NCBI RefSeq assembly: GCF_900111245.1
Contig: NZ_FOGO01000001.1
Span: forward strand, 1-64,000
Direction of reading: 5' to 3'
DNA: 64,000 nt
DNA from: Streptomyces qinglanensis
GTDB lineage: Bacteria; Actinomycetota; Actinomycetes; Streptomycetales; Streptomycetaceae
Of this stretch, positions 8,845 through 16,702 are shown piece after piece. The translations under genes and the position numbers were made by a program. The notes below the pieces were generated by a model. The model was given only the letters and a program-made list of their open reading frames with translations, had not been told where the DNA came from and searched no databases. Each line of letters begins with the position of its first letter. Position 1 is the first letter of the stretch.

Positions 8845-9056
8845 GGGGTGTTCTCCCTGTGGGTCTGCGGAACCGTGCCGCGGCCGACCGCCGCGGGCAC
8901 GCCATGGAGAACGGGGCATCAGCCGGGAGGGTGCGCCGAAAAGATGACGACCACACGACAGTATGAAATTCGACCCGCAGGGAACGGATGCCCGATTCCC
9001 GACTGCCGGCGAGGGGCGGGAGTTCGGGCCGTCACCCGGTTCGCCCCGTCACCCCG

Positions 9057-9695
9057 TCACCCCGTCACCCCGTGGCGGACCGCCCACAGGGCTGCCTGGG
9101 TCCGGTCGGCCAGGTCGAGCTTCATCAGGATGTTGGAGACGTGCGTCTTGACCGTCTTCTCCGACAGCACGAGCGAGCGGGCGATCTCGCGGTTGGAGCG
9201 GCCGTCCGCTATCAGCCCGAGCACCTCGCGCTCGCGCTCGGTCAGCGCGGGACCGCGCCCGGCGGACGGGCTCTGGTCGTCGGAGAGCAGCGCCCCGGCG
9301 ACCTCGGACTGCAGCAGCACATGGCCCGCGTGCACGGAGCGGATGGCGCCGGCCAGCGCCTCGGGGTCGACGTCCTTGTAGACGTAACCCGCGGCCCCCG
9401 CGCGCAGGGCCGGTACGACGGTGCGCTGCTCGGTGAAGCTGGTGACGATCAGCACTCGCGCCGGGTTGTCCCGCTCACGGAGCGTGCGCAGCGCCTCGAC
9501 GCCGTCGGTCCCGGGCATCTTGACGTCCATCAGGACGACGTCCGGGTGCAGCTCCTCGGCGCGTGCCACCCCCTCGGAGCCGTCCGCGGCCTCCCCCACG
9601 ACCTCGATGTCGTCCTGCACCTCCAGGAATGTGCGCAGCCCGCGCCGTACGACCTGGTGGTCGTCGACGAGCAGCACACGGATCGGCTCAGCCAC
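9057..9695 (-). CDS. NarL/LuxR-family response regulator
   Basis: 212 aa. Receiver domain with the acidic pocket DD at 11-12, phospho-acceptor D57 in VVLMDVKMPG, and the conserved Lys in VYKDVDPEAL. The LuxR-type helix-turn-helix is at about 150-205 (LTEREREVLGLIADGRSNRE, then IARSLVLSEKTVKTHVSNIL). The GTG start (9693-9695) overlaps the last 8 nt of the upstream sensor kinase gene, so the two are translated together. Targets are unknown; the chaplin gene lies 213 bp downstream. Confidence 0.93.
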   Translation of the reverse strand: MAEPIRVLLVDDHQVVRRGLRTFLEVQDDIEVVGEAADGSEGVARAEELHPDVVLMDVKMPGTDGVEALRTLRERDNPARVLIVTSFTEQRTVVPALRAGAAGYVYKDVDPEALAGAIRSVHAGHVLLQSEVAGALLSDDQSPSAGRGPALTEREREVLGLIADGRSNREIARSLVLSEKTVKTHVSNILMKLDLADRTQAALWAVRHGVTG

Positions 9696-10854
9696 CGGGC
9701 ACCTCCAGAGCGACAGCGGTGCCCTTGCCGGGCTCCGATCGGACAGTCAACGTGCCACCGACGCCGGAGGCCCGGTCGCGCATCGAGACGAGGCCCAGAT
9801 GGCGGCCCGCCGAGCGCACGGCGTCGGGGTCGAACCCTTTGCCGTCGTCGGTGACGGTGAGGACGGCGGACGGGCCGCGGCGCACCAGGGCCACTCGGAC
9901 GTGTTCCGCGTCCGCATGCCGCAGTGCGTTGTGCAGGGCCTCCTGTGCGACCCGCAGCAGGGCCTCCTCCTGCGCCGCGGGGAGGGCCCGCACGCCCTCG
10001 CACACGAAGTCCACCTCCGCACTGTGCGCCCGGTCCAGGACCTGGGCCTGGGTGCGCAGCGTGGCGACGAGGCCGTCCTCGTCCAACGCCGCGGGACGCA
10101 GTTCGACCACGGCGGCGCGCAGCTCGTCGGCCGCCTCTCCGGAGAGCCGGGCCACCTCGTGCAGTTCGGCCTTGGCGCGCGCGGGATCGCGGTCGACGAG
10201 GGCCGTGGCCGCCTGGGCCGTCAGACGCAGCGAGAAGAGCTTCTGGGCCACCGCGTCGTGCAGTTCGTGGCCGATACGGGTGCGCTCCTCGGCAATGGTC
10301 AGCTCGCGGCTGCGTTCGTAGAGCCGCGCGTTGGTCAGCGCGATGGCGGCATGCTGTGCGAGCAGCCGCAGCAGTTCCTCGTCGTCCTCGGTGAAGGCGC
10401 AGGACCGCTCCCGCGACGCCGGACGGCTCTGCTCGCCCGGGGACGGGCAGCGCTTGTTGGCGAGGAAGAACGCGCCCAGTACCTGCTCGCCGTCGGCGAT
10501 GGGCATGCCGAGGAAGTCGGCCATCGTGGGGTGCGCGGCGGGCCAGCCGCCGAACCGGGAGTCCTTGCGGACGTCGGCGAGCCGCTGGGGAGTGGCGTCC
10601 TGCAGCATCGCGGCGAGGATGCCGTGCTGCCGCGGCAGCGGGCCGATGGCCTTCCACTGCTCGTCGCTCACTCCGGCGACGACGAACTGTGCGAAGCCGC
10701 CCTGGTGGTCGGGGACGCCCAGCGCCGCGTACTCGGCGCCGAGCAGATCGCGGGCCGAGGCGACGATCGTCTGGAGGACGTCGCGCACCTCGAGCCGGCG
10801 GTTCATGGCGAGCAGTGCCGCGCTGACCGCGGCGAGCCCTGTGCGGGGGACCAT
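9688..10854 (-). CDS. GAF-domain sensor histidine kinase (HisKA_3 type)
   Basis: 388 aa. An N-terminal GAF domain (about 20-165: LEVRDVLQTIVASARDLLGAEYAALG..., DFLGMPIADGEQVLGAFFLANK) is followed by the dimerisation helix RIGHELHDAVAQKLFSLRLTA with the phospho-accepting His, then the HATPase domain (ALHNALRHADAEHV; TVTDDGKGFDP; GLVSMRDRASGVGG). There are no transmembrane segments, so it senses a cytosolic signal. The ATG at 10852-10854 is chosen; a GTG three codons upstream is possible. It pairs with the response regulator at 9057-9695. Confidence 0.9.
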   Translation of the reverse strand: MVPRTGLAAVSAALLAMNRRLEVRDVLQTIVASARDLLGAEYAALGVPDHQGGFAQFVVAGVSDEQWKAIGPLPRQHGILAAMLQDATPQRLADVRKDSRFGGWPAAHPTMADFLGMPIADGEQVLGAFFLANKRCPSPGEQSRPASRERSCAFTEDDEELLRLLAQHAAIALTNARLYERSRELTIAEERTRIGHELHDAVAQKLFSLRLTAQAATALVDRDPARAKAELHEVARLSGEAADELRAAVVELRPAALDEDGLVATLRTQAQVLDRAHSAEVDFVCEGVRALPAAQEEALLRVAQEALHNALRHADAEHVRVALVRRGPSAVLTVTDDGKGFDPDAVRSAGRHLGLVSMRDRASGVGGTLTVRSEPGKGTAVALEVPGG

Positions 10855-11022
10855 GCCGATCACGGTACCCGGCGGCCCCGGGGCACGGATCGGGCCCGGG
10901 CCAGGTGCGGGACGGTCCGGAGGTCCTAGGTCCGGCGACGCGCGGGCCGACGTGCGGGGCGGGGCGGGGGCCGGGCGGCGGGGCGGACCCCGGACCCGCC
11001 CCGCCCACCGGAGGAGCGGAGA

Positions 11023-11062
11023 CACGGAGAAGGGGCCCCGGCAGAGGGACCCCTTCTCCGTG
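11023..11062. terminator. hairpin terminator 3' of the FHA-ABC gene
   Basis: 13-bp inverted repeat CACGGAGAAGGGG (11023-11035) and CCCCTTCTCCGTG (11050-11062) with a 14-nt loop, 21 bp past the stop codon of the minus-strand FHA-ABC gene. Confidence 0.75.
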
Positions 11063-11082
11063 CGGACCGCGCGGTCAGGCGC

Positions 11083-13782
11083 TCACTTGCGCATGATCTC
11101 CGGTTCGTGGCGGCGCAGCAGCCGGATGATGACGAAGTAGCACAGGACGCCCATCAGGACGAGGACACCGACGTCCATCACCCACTGGCCCAGCGAGTGG
11201 TCCCACAGCGGGTCGGTGTTGGTCGGGTCCTTCTTGTCCTGGGGCATCAGCCGGCCGAGCTCGACGGTCGCGCCGAGGGCCGCCATCGCCCACCGGGACG
11301 GCATCAGCCAGGCGAACTGCTCCACGCCGGGGCTGTCGAAGAGCTTGAAGAGCACACCGGTGAAGACGACCTGCACGACGGCGAAGAGCACGAGCAGGAT
11401 CATCGTCTTCTCCGAGGTCTTCACCAGGGAGGAGATGATCAGGCCGAACATCATCGAGGTGCCGCCGAGCGCGATGGCCACCAGCGTCATCTCGATGGCC
11501 GGGTTGGAGGCGAGCAGGCCCTCCTCGGGAAGGTCGCGCGGGTAGAAGCCGACGATGCACATCAGGACGCCCTGGACGGCCGCGACCAGGCCCAGCACGA
11601 TCACCTTGGACATCAGGTAGGCCGACCGGGAGAGGCCGGTGGCCCGTTCCCGTTCGTAGATGACCCGTTCCTTGATCAGCTCACGGACCGAGTTGGCCGC
11701 GCCCGAGAAGCAGGCGCCGATGGCGAGGATCAGCAGGATGGGTCCCGCGTCGCCGTTGGTCTTGCCCGGTGGCGCCGTCAGTCCGTAGTCGGACGGCATC
11801 AGGGTGCTGACCAGGCCCAGGAGCAGCGGGGTGACGAAGGACAGCACCAGGAAGGAGCGGTCCGCGGAGATCACCGAGAGGTAGCGTCTCATCAGCGTCC
11901 ACAGCTGGCTGCCCCAGCTCTGCGGCTTCTGCAGCCGTGTGGGCTGCATGGCCTGCTGCTGGGCCGCGTACGGGTCCTGCTGCGGGTGCTGAGCGTCGAT
12001 CTCGGCCGCGTACATCTGGTAGTGCTGGGAGCCCTGCCAGCGGCCCATCCAGTCGTAGTCGCGGTAGTTCTCGAAGGCGGAGAAGACGTCCGCCCACGAG
12101 TCGTAGCCGAAGAAGTTCAGCGCCTCCTCGGGCGGGCCGAAGTAGGCCACGCCGCCGCCCGGCGCCATCACCAGGAGCTTGTCGCACAGCCCGAGCTCGG
12201 CCACCGAGTGGGTGACGACCAGCACCGTGCGCCCGTCGTCGGCCATGCCGCGCAGCAGCTGCATCACGTCACGGTCCATGCCCGGGTCGAGGCCCGAGGT
12301 GGGCTCGTCCAGGAATATCAGCGAGGGCTTGGTGAGCAGCTCCAGGGCGACGGAGACGCGCTTGCGCTGGCCGCCGGAGAGGGAGGTGACCCGCTTGTCC
12401 GCGTGGATGTCGAGCTTGAGCTCGGCGAGCACCTCCTCGACCCGGGCGTTGCGCTCGGCCTCCGCGACGTCGCCGGGGAAGCGGAGCTTGGCCGCGTAGC
12501 GCAGCGCGGTGCGGACCTTCAGTTCCTTGTGCAGGATGTCGTCCTGCGGGACGAGGCCGATGCGCTGCCGCAGTTCGGCGAACTGCTTGTAGAGGTTCCG
12601 GTTGTCGTAGAGGACCTCGCCGACGTCGGCGGGACGGTAGCCGGTCAGCGCCCGCAGCAGAGTGGACTTGCCGGAGCCGGACGGGCCGATCACGCCGATC
12701 AGCGACTTCTCGGGGACGCCGAAGGTGACGTTGTTGAGGATGACCTTGCCGCCGTCGACCTTGACGGTCAGGTGGCGGGCCGAGAAGGACACGTCGCCGG
12801 TGTCGACGAACTCCTCCAGCCGGTCCCCGACCAGCCGGAAGGTGGAGTGGCCGATGCCGACGATGTCCTGCGGGGAGATGGCGACCGTGCCGGACCGCGG
12901 GATCGGCTGGCCGTTGACGTAGGTGCCGTTGTGGCTGCCCAGGTCGTGGATCTCGCACCGGCCGTCGGGCGAGGAGTGGAACTCCGCGTGGTGCCGCGAG
13001 ACCTGGAGGTCGGAGACGACCAGCTCGTTCTCCAGCGCACGGCCGATGCGCATCACCCGGCCGAGCGAGAGCTGGTGGAAGGTGGTCGGACTGCGGTCAC
13101 CCGCGCCCTGCGGCGGCGCTCCGCCCTGGCCGCCGGCGCCGGGAGCGCCCGTCCCCGCTGCCTGGCCGCCCATGCCGTGCGCTCCGGGGCCGCCCTGGGG
13201 ACCGCCCTGCGGCGGCATGTGCTGCTGCGGCATCTGCTGCTGGGGCGGTTGCTGCGCGTACTGCGGCGGGGCCGCGTGCTGCATCTGCTGCGGCATCTGC
13301 GGGGCCTGCTGCTGCCAGCCGGGGTGCGGCTGCTGGGGCTGCTGGCCCCAGCCGGGCTGCCCCCCGACCTGCGGCTGCTGGGTCGGAGCGCTGTGCTGGG
13401 CTGCGGCCTGCGCCGCCTGGGGCTGCCCCTGCTGCTGGGGCGCGGTCTGTCCGCCGTACATCCCGCCCGCCGGAGCCTGCCCGGCGGGCGTCCCGCCGGA
13501 GAAGCCGAGCCGCGGGCCGTCGGTGGCGTTGCCCAGATGGACGCTCATGCCGGGCGCCAGTTCCAACTGCTGGATCCGCCGCCCCTGCACATACGTACCG
13601 TTGGTACTGCCGTGGTCCTCGATGACCCAGGCGCGCCCTCCCCAGCGCACCGTGGCGTGCCGCCAGGAGACCCTGGCGTCCTCGATCGCCACGTCCCCCT
13701 GGGGATCGCGGCCGAGGGTGTAGGCCCTGGACGGATCGAGCGTCCAGGTCTGTCCGTTCAATTCCAGTACGAGTTCCGGCAC
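11083..13782 (-). CDS. FHA-domain ABC half-transporter (ABCG-like ATPase plus ABC2 permease)
   Basis: About 899 aa in one chain. FHA domain 1 covers roughly 1-100 (YTLGRDPQGDVAIEDARVSW; STNGTYVQGRRI). A Gln/Pro/Gly-rich disordered linker spans about 110-245. FHA domain 2 follows (MRIGRALENELVVSDLQVSR; GSHNGTYVNGQP). Then comes an ABCG/White-type ATPase: Walker A GPSGSGKST, signature LSGGQRKRVSVAL, Walker B LIFLDEPTSGLD. The last ~300 residues form the ABC2 membrane domain with about six hydrophobic segments. FHA domains bind phosphothreonine, so control by a Ser/Thr kinase is likely. The GTG at 13782 gives MPELVLEL; a GTG four codons upstream (13794) is possible. Substrate unknown. Confidence 0.88.
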   Translation of the reverse strand: MPELVLELNGQTWTLDPSRAYTLGRDPQGDVAIEDARVSWRHATVRWGGRAWVIEDHGSTNGTYVQGRRIQQLELAPGMSVHLGNATDGPRLGFSGGTPAGQAPAGGMYGGQTAPQQQGQPQAAQAAAQHSAPTQQPQVGGQPGWGQQPQQPHPGWQQQAPQMPQQMQHAAPPQYAQQPPQQQMPQQHMPPQGGPQGGPGAHGMGGQAAGTGAPGAGGQGGAPPQGAGDRSPTTFHQLSLGRVMRIGRALENELVVSDLQVSRHHAEFHSSPDGRCEIHDLGSHNGTYVNGQPIPRSGTVAISPQDIVGIGHSTFRLVGDRLEEFVDTGDVSFSARHLTVKVDGGKVILNNVTFGVPEKSLIGVIGPSGSGKSTLLRALTGYRPADVGEVLYDNRNLYKQFAELRQRIGLVPQDDILHKELKVRTALRYAAKLRFPGDVAEAERNARVEEVLAELKLDIHADKRVTSLSGGQRKRVSVALELLTKPSLIFLDEPTSGLDPGMDRDVMQLLRGMADDGRTVLVVTHSVAELGLCDKLLVMAPGGGVAYFGPPEEALNFFGYDSWADVFSAFENYRDYDWMGRWQGSQHYQMYAAEIDAQHPQQDPYAAQQQAMQPTRLQKPQSWGSQLWTLMRRYLSVISADRSFLVLSFVTPLLLGLVSTLMPSDYGLTAPPGKTNGDAGPILLILAIGACFSGAANSVRELIKERVIYERERATGLSRSAYLMSKVIVLGLVAAVQGVLMCIVGFYPRDLPEEGLLASNPAIEMTLVAIALGGTSMMFGLIISSLVKTSEKTMILLVLFAVVQVVFTGVLFKLFDSPGVEQFAWLMPSRWAMAALGATVELGRLMPQDKKDPTNTDPLWDHSLGQWVMDVGVLVLMGVLCYFVIIRLLRRHEPEIMRK

Positions 13783-14218
13783 TCCATGCCCCACAAAGTT
13801 GTCCCCCGAGGTACCCCCTGCAGCGAGGGAGTCTAGGGATGGCGAACATCGTGAGGAACTATTTCAGGCTCGGCCGCCCGACAGGAAGCCGGGCCAGCGG
13901 TAGGGACCAGGCTGTGACCGTTCCGTTCGGGGAACACCGGGGAACCCGCGCACGCCTGCCGCGAAGGGAGCGGGAAATCGGGGGAGAACCGCGGGAAATC
14001 CGCAGGAAATCCGCAGCAGAGAACTTTCGGCGCGGATGTGGGCACGCACCGGAGCCGACCGTGACTGATCCCGACTGATCCCGAGTGATCCCGACCGGTC
14101 GTGGCGAGGCGACGGAGGTGATGGAGGGGGACGGGAGCGGTACCCCGCGTGGCGGCCCGCGGCACTCGCACCGCCCCGGCGAGGTTCGGCAGCCGTGCGG
14201 CGGTAATGTGAGAGAACC
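13783..14218. other. 436-bp divergent intergenic region with short direct repeats
   Basis: This region lies between the starts of the FHA-ABC gene and serB. It holds a tandem 10-mer, GACTGATCCC at 14063-14072 and 14073-14082 with a variant at 14083-14092, and several GGGAAATC/GGAAATCC motifs at 13970-14010. A -10-like TAATGT (14204-14209) precedes serB. Short open frames here look non-coding. Confidence 0.5.
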
Positions 14219-15463
14219 ATGAGCACACCTGTGGCCCAGCCTCCGTCGTACGCCGACACCCCGACCCTGCTGGTCAAGATCTTCGGCAAGGACCGGCCCG
14301 GCATCACCGCCGGCCTCTTCGACACCCTCGCGGCCTTCGCCGTCGAGGTGGTCGACATCGAGCAATTGGTCACCCGCGGCCGCATCACCCTGTGCGCCCT
14401 GGTGACCGCGCCCACCACCGGTACCGGCTCCGAGGGCGAGCTGCGCGCGACCGTGCACAGCTGGGCCGAGTCGATGGGCATGACCGCCGAGATCATCTCC
14501 GGCACGGGCGACAACCGCCCCCGCGGCACCGGACGTTCGCACGTCACCGTGCTGGGGCATCCGCTCACCGCGGAGTCGACCGCCGCCATAGCGGCCAGCA
14601 TCACCTCCACCGGCGGCAACATCGACCGCATCTTCCGGCTCGCCAAGTATCCCGTGCTGGCGGTCGAGTTCGACGTCTCGGGCACCGAGACGGCGCTGCT
14701 GCGCACGTCGCTGGCGCTGGAGGCGGCGAAGTACGGCATCGACGTCGCCGTCGTCGCCTCGGGGCTCCAGCGGCGGGCTCAGCGGCTGGTGGTGATGGAC
14801 GTGGACTCCACCCTCATCCAGGACGAGGTGATCGAGCTGTTCGCCGCCCACGCGGGCTGCGAGGAGCAGGTCGCCGAGGTGACGACCCGGGCGATGCGCG
14901 GCGAACTGGATTTCGAGCAGTCGCTGCACGCCCGGGTCGAGCTGCTGGCCGGGCTCGACGCCTCGGTCGTCGACCGGGTGCGCGAGGCGGTGCAGCTCAC
15001 CCCCGGGGCCCGCACACTGATCCGCACGCTCAAACGGCTCGGCTACCAGGTCGGCGTCGTCTCCGGCGGCTTCACCCAGGTCACGGACGCGCTGCAGGAG
15101 GAGCTGGGACTGGACTTCGCCTCCGCCAACACGCTGGAGATCGTCGACGGCAAGCTGACCGGGCGGGTCACCGGCGAGATCGTCGACCGGGCGGGCAAAG
15201 CGCGGCTGCTGCGCCGGTTCGCCGACGAGGCGGGCGTGCCGCTCGCACAGACCGTGGCCATCGGCGACGGCGCCAACGACCTGGACATGCTGAACACGGC
15301 GGGGCTCGGCGTCGCCTTCAACGCCAAGCCCCTGGTCCGGGAGGCCGCGCACGCCGCGGTGAACGTGCCGTTCCTGGACACCGTGCTCTATCTGCTGGGA
15401 ATCACGCGCGAAGAGGTGGAGGCCGCGGACGGGACCGGCGCCGGGCGGCCCGAGGCCCTCTGA
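14219..15463 (+). CDS. serB: phosphoserine phosphatase with N-terminal ACT domains
   Basis: 414 aa. SerB hydrolyses L-phosphoserine to serine, the last step of the phosphorylated serine pathway. The N-terminal half holds two ACT-like regulatory segments (LVKIFGKDRPGITAGLFDTL at about 15-35; THVTVLG... around 100). The HAD phosphatase core begins near 185: DVDSTLIQDEV with the nucleophile Asp, then SGGFTQV, and AIGDGANDLDMLNTAG. The length matches actinobacterial SerB2-type enzymes. ATG at 14219 lies close to a TAATGT -10-like element (9-nt gap), with little room for a leader. Confidence 0.95.
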   Translation: MSTPVAQPPSYADTPTLLVKIFGKDRPGITAGLFDTLAAFAVEVVDIEQLVTRGRITLCALVTAPTTGTGSEGELRATVHSWAESMGMTAEIISGTGDNRPRGTGRSHVTVLGHPLTAESTAAIAASITSTGGNIDRIFRLAKYPVLAVEFDVSGTETALLRTSLALEAAKYGIDVAVVASGLQRRAQRLVVMDVDSTLIQDEVIELFAAHAGCEEQVAEVTTRAMRGELDFEQSLHARVELLAGLDASVVDRVREAVQLTPGARTLIRTLKRLGYQVGVVSGGFTQVTDALQEELGLDFASANTLEIVDGKLTGRVTGEIVDRAGKARLLRRFADEAGVPLAQTVAIGDGANDLDMLNTAGLGVAFNAKPLVREAAHAAVNVPFLDTVLYLLGITREEVEAADGTGAGRPEAL

Positions 15464-15510
15464 CCACGCCGGTCCGCGGGGTGCGCCTCGCTCGGGGGCG
15501 CCTCACCGTC

Positions 15511-16026
15511 TCACTCGTGGGGCGCCCAGAACCGGGTCAGCTCCGCGCTTCCGGGCTCCACCGACTTCCAGGACCCGGTGTACCGCAGGACGGCGACGGC
15601 CGCCGTCGGGAAGCCGCGGGCCAGCCGCTCCTGTGCCTCCCGGTCGGCCTCCCCGGCGAGCACCTCGGCGACCGACTGCATGCCGGGGTTGTGGCCGATG
15701 ATCAGCAAGTCGTGCACGTCGTCGGGGACTTCGTTGATGACTTCGATGATCGCACCGGGCGGCGCCTCGTAGAGGCGCTCCTCGTACACCGTCTTGGGGC
15801 GTTGCGGCAGGTGCGAGACGGCCAGCTTCCAGGTGTCGCGGGTCCGGGTGGCGGTCGAGCAGAGGGTGAGTTGCGGAGTGATGCCCTGACCGGCGAGCCA
15901 TTCGCCCGCCGCCGGGGCGTCCAGGCGGCCGCGCTCCGCGAGGGGCCGCTCGTGATCCGCCACCTGCGGCCAGTCCGCCTTGGCGTGCCGGAGAAGGACG
16001 ATACTGCGGGGCACATCGACGCTCAT
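15511..16026 (-). CDS. SixA-like histidine phosphatase
   Basis: 171 aa, histidine phosphatase superfamily. The catalytic RHG-type motif is LRHAKADWP near residue 14, with the second His in DLLIIGHNPGM around 110 and the Arg/Glu elements ERGRLDAPAAGEWL and CSTATRTRDTW. SixA removes phosphate from histidine phosphotransfer proteins; actinobacterial paralogues have no defined target. It converges with serB and is 47 bp from it. Confidence 0.88.
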   Translation of the reverse strand: MSVDVPRSIVLLRHAKADWPQVADHERPLAERGRLDAPAAGEWLAGQGITPQLTLCSTATRTRDTWKLAVSHLPQRPKTVYEERLYEAPPGAIIEVINEVPDDVHDLLIIGHNPGMQSVAEVLAGEADREAQERLARGFPTAAVAVLRYTGSWKSVEPGSAELTRFWAPHE

Positions 16027-16141
16027 GTGTCCCAGCTTCGCACGAAACCCGCTGCCGGTCGCGGGGTGTTGACGGGTCGGTCCGGCACGGTCGACGGACG
16101 GTGACCCGCCGCACACCGGCCGCCCGGCCCCGCGCGGCGGC

Positions 16142-16396
16142 TCACCCCAGGACGGAACCCCACAGATGGGTGAGGAAGGACAGCAACGGACTGTCGGCGG
16201 CGCGCTGGGCGGCGTCCGCCTGCCCCCCGCCCACCAGGAGGACCAGCAGCAGCGCGAAGCCGAGCACCGGCAGCAGCGCACCCCACCAGGGCAGCCGGGT
16301 CTGCGGCGCGTCGTGTGCCCGGCGCGGCAGTGCGGCGCCCTGGGCCGGGCGGTGGTTCCTGCTCCGGTCCGGCATGGGGTGCGCGGGGGACGTCAT
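16142..16396 (-). CDS. small membrane protein, hypothetical
   Basis: 84 aa. A positively charged N terminus (MTSPAHPMPDRSRNHRPAQG) precedes one strong transmembrane segment (WWGALLPVLGFALLLVLLVG) and a short tail. No known domain. The ATG at 16394-16396 follows GGAGGCGAG, a good ribosome-binding site. An upstream in-frame Met is less likely. Confidence 0.65.
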   Translation of the reverse strand: MTSPAHPMPDRSRNHRPAQGAALPRRAHDAPQTRLPWWGALLPVLGFALLLVLLVGGGQADAAQRAADSPLLSFLTHLWGSVLG

Positions 16397-16528
16397 GGGG
16401 CTCGCCTCCGGGATTCTTCGGCCTTCCTTCTCCTGGCCTCCGACACTACGGAGCACGGGACCCCCGACCCATCCGGCAAGCCCCCCACTCGCCCCTGACG
16501 CAGGGCCCCTAGGGGACGGTGGTGCCAG

Positions 16529-16562
16529 CACCACCCCCGCGGGGTGCGCCGCGGGGGTGGTG
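16529..16562. terminator. hairpin terminator 3' of the MFS/small-protein transcript
   Basis: Perfect 14-bp stem CACCACCCCCGCGG (16529-16542) and CCGCGGGGGTGGTG (16549-16562), 6-nt loop, 7 bp past the stop codon of the 38-aa gene on the minus strand. Confidence 0.8.
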
Positions 16563-16568
16563 GAGACG

Positions 16569-16685
16569 TCAGCCGGCGGCGATGCTGGCGATCACGCCGA
16601 TGACGACGGTGACCGCCAGCATGGCGCCGAAGATCAGCAGCAGCTTCTTCCGCGGTTCCGGGGGATTCGGTTCGAGCACTGGCAT
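16569..16685 (-). CDS. 38-aa transporter-associated membrane peptide (SGM_5486-type)
   Basis: A 38-residue peptide: a Pro-rich start (MPVLEPNPPEPRKK) and then one hydrophobic segment (LLLIFGAMLAVTVVIGVIAS). It begins 17 bp after the stop of the MFS gene on the same strand and ends 7 bp before a strong hairpin, so the two are co-transcribed. A peptide of this type is conserved next to this transporter in Streptomyces. A role as an accessory subunit is inferred from position only. Confidence 0.75.
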   Translation of the reverse strand: MPVLEPNPPEPRKKLLLIFGAMLAVTVVIGVIASIAAG

Positions 16686-16702
16686 GTGGGCCAGTCTCCC
16701 AC

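Noticed and set aside
11107..13836. 909-aa open frame on the plus strand
   Set aside because: Antisense to the FHA-ABC gene, with repeated Asp/Gly/Val-rich composition and no motif; the minus-strand protein has clear FHA and ABC motifs.
13839..14078. 79-aa ORF in the FHA-ABC/serB divergent region
   Set aside because: No ribosome-binding site, no domain; composition is that of intergenic DNA.
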